Origin: an uncultured Collinsella sp.
GTDB taxonomy: Bacteria; Actinomycetota; Coriobacteriia; Coriobacteriales; Coriobacteriaceae
Assembly: GCA_902493145.1 (NCBI GenBank)
Contig: CABUOA010000009.1
Coordinates: forward strand, 5,294-69,293
DNA length: 64,000 bases
Direction: 5' to 3'
The notes beneath the pieces are model-generated. The model was not told the origin of the DNA, searched no databases, and saw only the letters and a list, made by a program, of their open reading frames with translations. Within the stretch, counting starts at the first letter, position 1, and each line of letters opens with the position of its first letter. The translations under genes were made by a program, and so were the position numbers. Of the stretch, positions 61,009 through 64,000 are shown piece after piece.

Positions 61009-64000
61009 GTGAGATTGCCACGTTGCAGGCGAGCTCTCGTTTGGCTCGTCTCTTTTTTGTTCGTGTTTAATACGATTCCTACGAGCGTATTTGCTGACGT
61101 AATAGTGAATAATGACCCTCAGCAAAACACGACTTCGGAGAATCTGTCTAATGAATCTGCTGATAGTGATTCTGGGTCAAGGGGGGGCGGTCGAGGCTTC
61201 GTCTAACGACAATACGGTTTCAAGTGATGATCAAAAACCTGAATCTGATGTCTCGGATAAGCAGTCAAACGATGTGAATGTGAATGAAACATCTGATGAA
61301 TCGAATTCTGATGCAGCAGAATCTGGTGTTTATCAAGTTAATGATCAATCAACATTTGAGGATGCGCTGAATAAAATCGCCTCCGATAATTTATCGGAGA
61401 TCAGACTTGTCCTAAAAGGCGGCTCGTCTTTTGTGGTGCCGACCCAAGATTACGTTTCGACTTTCGGCGTTGCTAACAAGAAGATTACCGTGACGAGTGA
61501 CGGTGATAATCGCGCAACCTTGCACTTCTCCAACCGTGCCATGCTTTCCGGATCTTGTACTTTTGACAACGTCGAAGTGGTTGGTTCAGGAAAATTCTAT
61601 TGCAATGGTTTCGATACCGTTTTCACTCGTAACTGCGAGCTCAACCTCTCTGAAACACTTTATGGCGGTGGCTATAGGTCGACTGTCGATCACACACATG
61701 TGGTGATAGCCGCGTCTGGATATATCAATCCTGGTAGTGGCGCTGGCCTTCATGACGTCATCGGTGGTTCATATCAAGGGTCCGTCGAGCATGACACCTA
61801 TCTTGAGATCAGCGGTAACCTTCGCATGGCTAGCGGTAATCACGTTAATCCCGGTTGCATGCGCGGCGATGGGTCGAGCGGCGATGGAAACGGCTTTCCT
61901 GCTGTTTATGTAGGTGGTAACGCCACGCTTGTTTACGACAATGCCAACTCCGAAGTTTCTCCTGCTATCGAAGGCACTTACGGTTGCGAGATGCGCGGCA
62001 ACGTGACGCTTGATGTTCGCTCGGGTCGGGTAAATGAAATTTGCGGTCATTTTGGTGACCCTGCGCCTATTAAAGGCAACATTCATATTATTGCGGGCAG
62101 CAGTACTTATGAAAACACCGACAAAACGCTTCGTCTTAATAGCAATTGGCCAATAATTGGCGCAGGACAAATGATCCCAGATGGAGTTTATGAGGTCGAT
62201 GGCGATGTCGTTATCGATGCTTACGAGAATGTTTGGGGCTGGGATAAAGGTGGATCGATACCCAATGATGTCCCTTTTATTGAAGGTTCGAAGAAAGCGA
62301 ACGTTGGCGGATCTATTACCGTTAATGTCCACGGCTCCCATGTTGGCTCTATTTATGGAGCAGAGTGGAGTGCTGTAAACGGTGATATCGCCGTGAACGC
62401 TTCTGGTGTTGAGCTGAGGGATGAAGCGGGCGATTCTCATGGGTATGTTTTCTGCGAGAACGACCTGACCAATTCGTCGGATGAGGGATCGAGCGTAAAG
62501 GCTAGAGGAAAGCTATCTATCAGTCTGAATAGCGGCAGTGTTGGCTACGTTTCGTTGACTTCGAACAAGAATGTATCGATTTCTGACGGTTCCTTCATTA
62601 ATATTGCTGGACGACCGGAAATAGCTACGGGCGTTACGGGTGTGTACTATGGGCTTCCCAAGGGGTCTTCTTCTCCCACAATCAATATTGCAGGGACTGT
62701 GGCTGAGATTCCTTATATTAAGTACGCATCTGCATTGAATGTTACTGATAACTCCGAAATTACGGCCGGTACGATTTCTTCTGTAAATAAGATCGCTATT
62801 ACTGGTCAATCGAATACAAATGTAACGACCAAATTTGGTTGCAACAATGCTTCTAGCTATGAATTAATTGAAGACAATGGCCTTCGGGTAGATGAGGGCA
62901 GCGTTTTGACGACAGCTGGCTCTCAAGCCTACGTATATGGTTATGTCGATATCAATGGTACTTGGGAGCAACAATACAATACTGCGAAAAACTATAACGA
63001 TATTTTCGTTAAGGGAACCACCTCTATTGGCAGTAAGGGCATTCTCATCGATCACGGTTCAAGTAATTTGAAAGGTGCCGTTATTAATAAGGGCACACTT
63101 GCCTTAATGGCACCCGCATTATTCCAAGGAAATTACCGTGGCGATGACGCTGAAATTAGACTGCCAGCTGTCACTAATAACTATGATGGCACGGATGATG
63201 GCGGCGACATACCCCTTATTGTAAAAGGGGAATCGTCAGGGAAGACTACTGTTAATACGGTGGATCCGAACAATTGGCAGAATTTGAAACTGCCGTCACT
63301 CGGAGATAACTACGTACTCTCCAAAGCTAGTGGTGATGCACCTAAGCAAAGCACTTTTATTCTTGGCAACGAGGATGCGGTTGGTGAGGGCTATTACCTT
63401 AAGCGCGTCAGGGATGCCGACAGTACTGATGATTTTCACATGTGGCAGGTCGCAGCAAAGTTATCGCTGACTTTTGATGATAATGGCGCATGCGATCCTG
63501 CTTATCCTCAAAAGTTTTTGCAAGATAAGACTGCAGATAAGGACAGTTACACCTTCGCGCTGCCCAAGACCGCCCCGACCCGCAAGGGCTGGGCGTTCGA
63601 CGGCTGGAACACCGAGAGGGACGGGTCGGGCGATCAGTTCACCGACAAGACCGAGGTCTCCAAGTCCACGACCGTCTACGCCCAGTGGAAGTGGGTGCCC
63701 CGCGACGTCACCGTGACCTTCGACGAGAACGGCGGCGAGACCAAGGCCGACCCCGCCTCCCAGACCAAGACCACCGAGCCGGGCAAGACCTCGTTCACCT
63801 TCGCGCTGCCCAAGACCGCCCCGACCCGCAAGGGCTGGGCGTTCGACGGCTGGAACACCGAGAGGGACGGGTCGGGCGATCAGTTCACCGACAAGACCGA
63901 GGTCTCCAAGTCCACGACCGTCTACGCCCAGTGGAAGTGGGTGCCCCGCGACGTCACCGTGACCTTCGACGAGAACGGCGGCGAGACCAAGGCCGACCCC
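61009..64000 (+). CDS. Secreted InlB-repeat surface protein, frame interrupted at a G7 tract, 3' end outside the window
   Basis: GTG 61009, six bases after AAAGGG, starts a Sec signal peptide (MRLPRCRRALVWLVSFLFVF, cleavage near ...SVFA). That frame stops at 61204-61206. A second frame, open from the G run at 61181-61187 to the window end, continues the protein: a Ser/Asp/Glu-rich linker, about 750 residues of repetitive beta-strand sequence like a beta-helix adhesin, then InlB/Listeria-Bacteroides-type repeats (GWAFDGWNTERDGSGDQF). Removing one G joins the frames seamlessly. The gene is therefore either phase-variable and off, or freshly inactivated, or carries a sequencing error. No anchor motif is visible because the C-terminus is missing. 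Confidence 0.8.
61181..61187 (+). repeat. Homopolymeric G7 tract at the frame break
   Basis: Seven consecutive G residues lie just after the signal-peptide linker. With seven the frame ends at 61206; with six it continues to the end of the window. Its place early in a surface gene is typical of slipped-strand phase variation. Confidence 0.7.
63551..64000 (+). repeat. Tandem 246-base InlB-type repeats
   Basis: The first unit runs 63551-63796 and the second starts at 63797; the 204 bases of unit two inside the window look identical to unit one. Each encodes 82 residues with the GWAFDGWNTE and VTVTFDENGGET motifs. Base composition jumps at the start of the first unit from about 37% GC (line at 62701) to 65% (line at 63601). 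Confidence 0.9.

Noticed and set aside
1..64000. CRISPR array, rRNA genes, insertion sequences or prophage
   Set aside because: No spaced direct repeats of CRISPR type, no rRNA sequence, no transposase or phage genes were seen.

Overview
The window comes from a high-GC bacterium with a compact, operon-rich chromosome. The gene complement (a shikimate dehydrogenase-kinase fusion, two-subunit glycyl-tRNA synthetase, a pyruvate phosphate dikinase with its regulatory protein, AdhE, an InlB-repeat surface protein) together with many TTG and GTG starts preceded by strong AGGAGG-like sites suggests an anaerobic gut actinobacterium of the Coriobacteriia, most likely Collinsella. That assignment rests on recognised proteins and style, not on a marker-gene tree.

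Layout. (1) 1-8.65 kb, minus strand: one aromatic amino acid operon, aroF-tyrA-aroB-aroA-aroC-pheA-aroE/aroK-aroQ. It encodes every step from PEP plus erythrose-4-phosphate to chorismate, then both prephenate branches. A terminator-like hairpin lies in its leader. (2) 8.7-14.9 kb, plus strand: a tRNA-Arg(CCG) with clear promoter and terminator, a cation P-type ATPase, a zinc-ribbon membrane protein, a cyclophilin and a TPR membrane protein. (3) 14.9-24.6 kb: the cell-elongation operon mreBCD-mrdA-rodA, then a DUF697-like protein and a radical SAM/DUF2344 pair. (4) 24.6-28.7 kb: rplU-rpmA-obgE-nadD-yqeK-rsfS (ribosome assembly and NAD synthesis), then convergent dinB. (5) 30-41 kb: rpsP-khpA-rimM-trmD-lepB, glyQS, ppsR-ppdK, rplS and rnhB. 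(6) 41.3-46.5 kb: yraN-comM-dprA-trmFO-xerC (DNA processing and tRNA modification). (7) 46.5-56.9 kb: rpsB-tsf, then pyrH-frr-uppS-cdsA-dxr-rseP-ispG-proS (translation, lipid carrier and isoprenoid synthesis, envelope proteolysis). (8) 57-60.6 kb, minus strand: adhE followed by an APH-fold kinase. (9) 61-64 kb, plus strand: a secreted repeat protein that runs off the window.

Most of the window is conserved housekeeping sequence in bacterial order. The accessory part is the last 3.4 kb. The large surface protein there is interrupted near its N-terminus by a one-base frame error at a run of seven G residues; six would restore the frame. It also switches abruptly from an AT-rich body to GC-rich, identical 246-base repeats. 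Both are signs of a variable, recombining surface antigen. Other points worth checking are a phased TTTACC array before ppdK, a winged-helix-like insertion in the RseP-type protease, an apparent ATA start for xerC, an SD-sequestering hairpin before rpsB, and inverted repeats around the adhE promoter.
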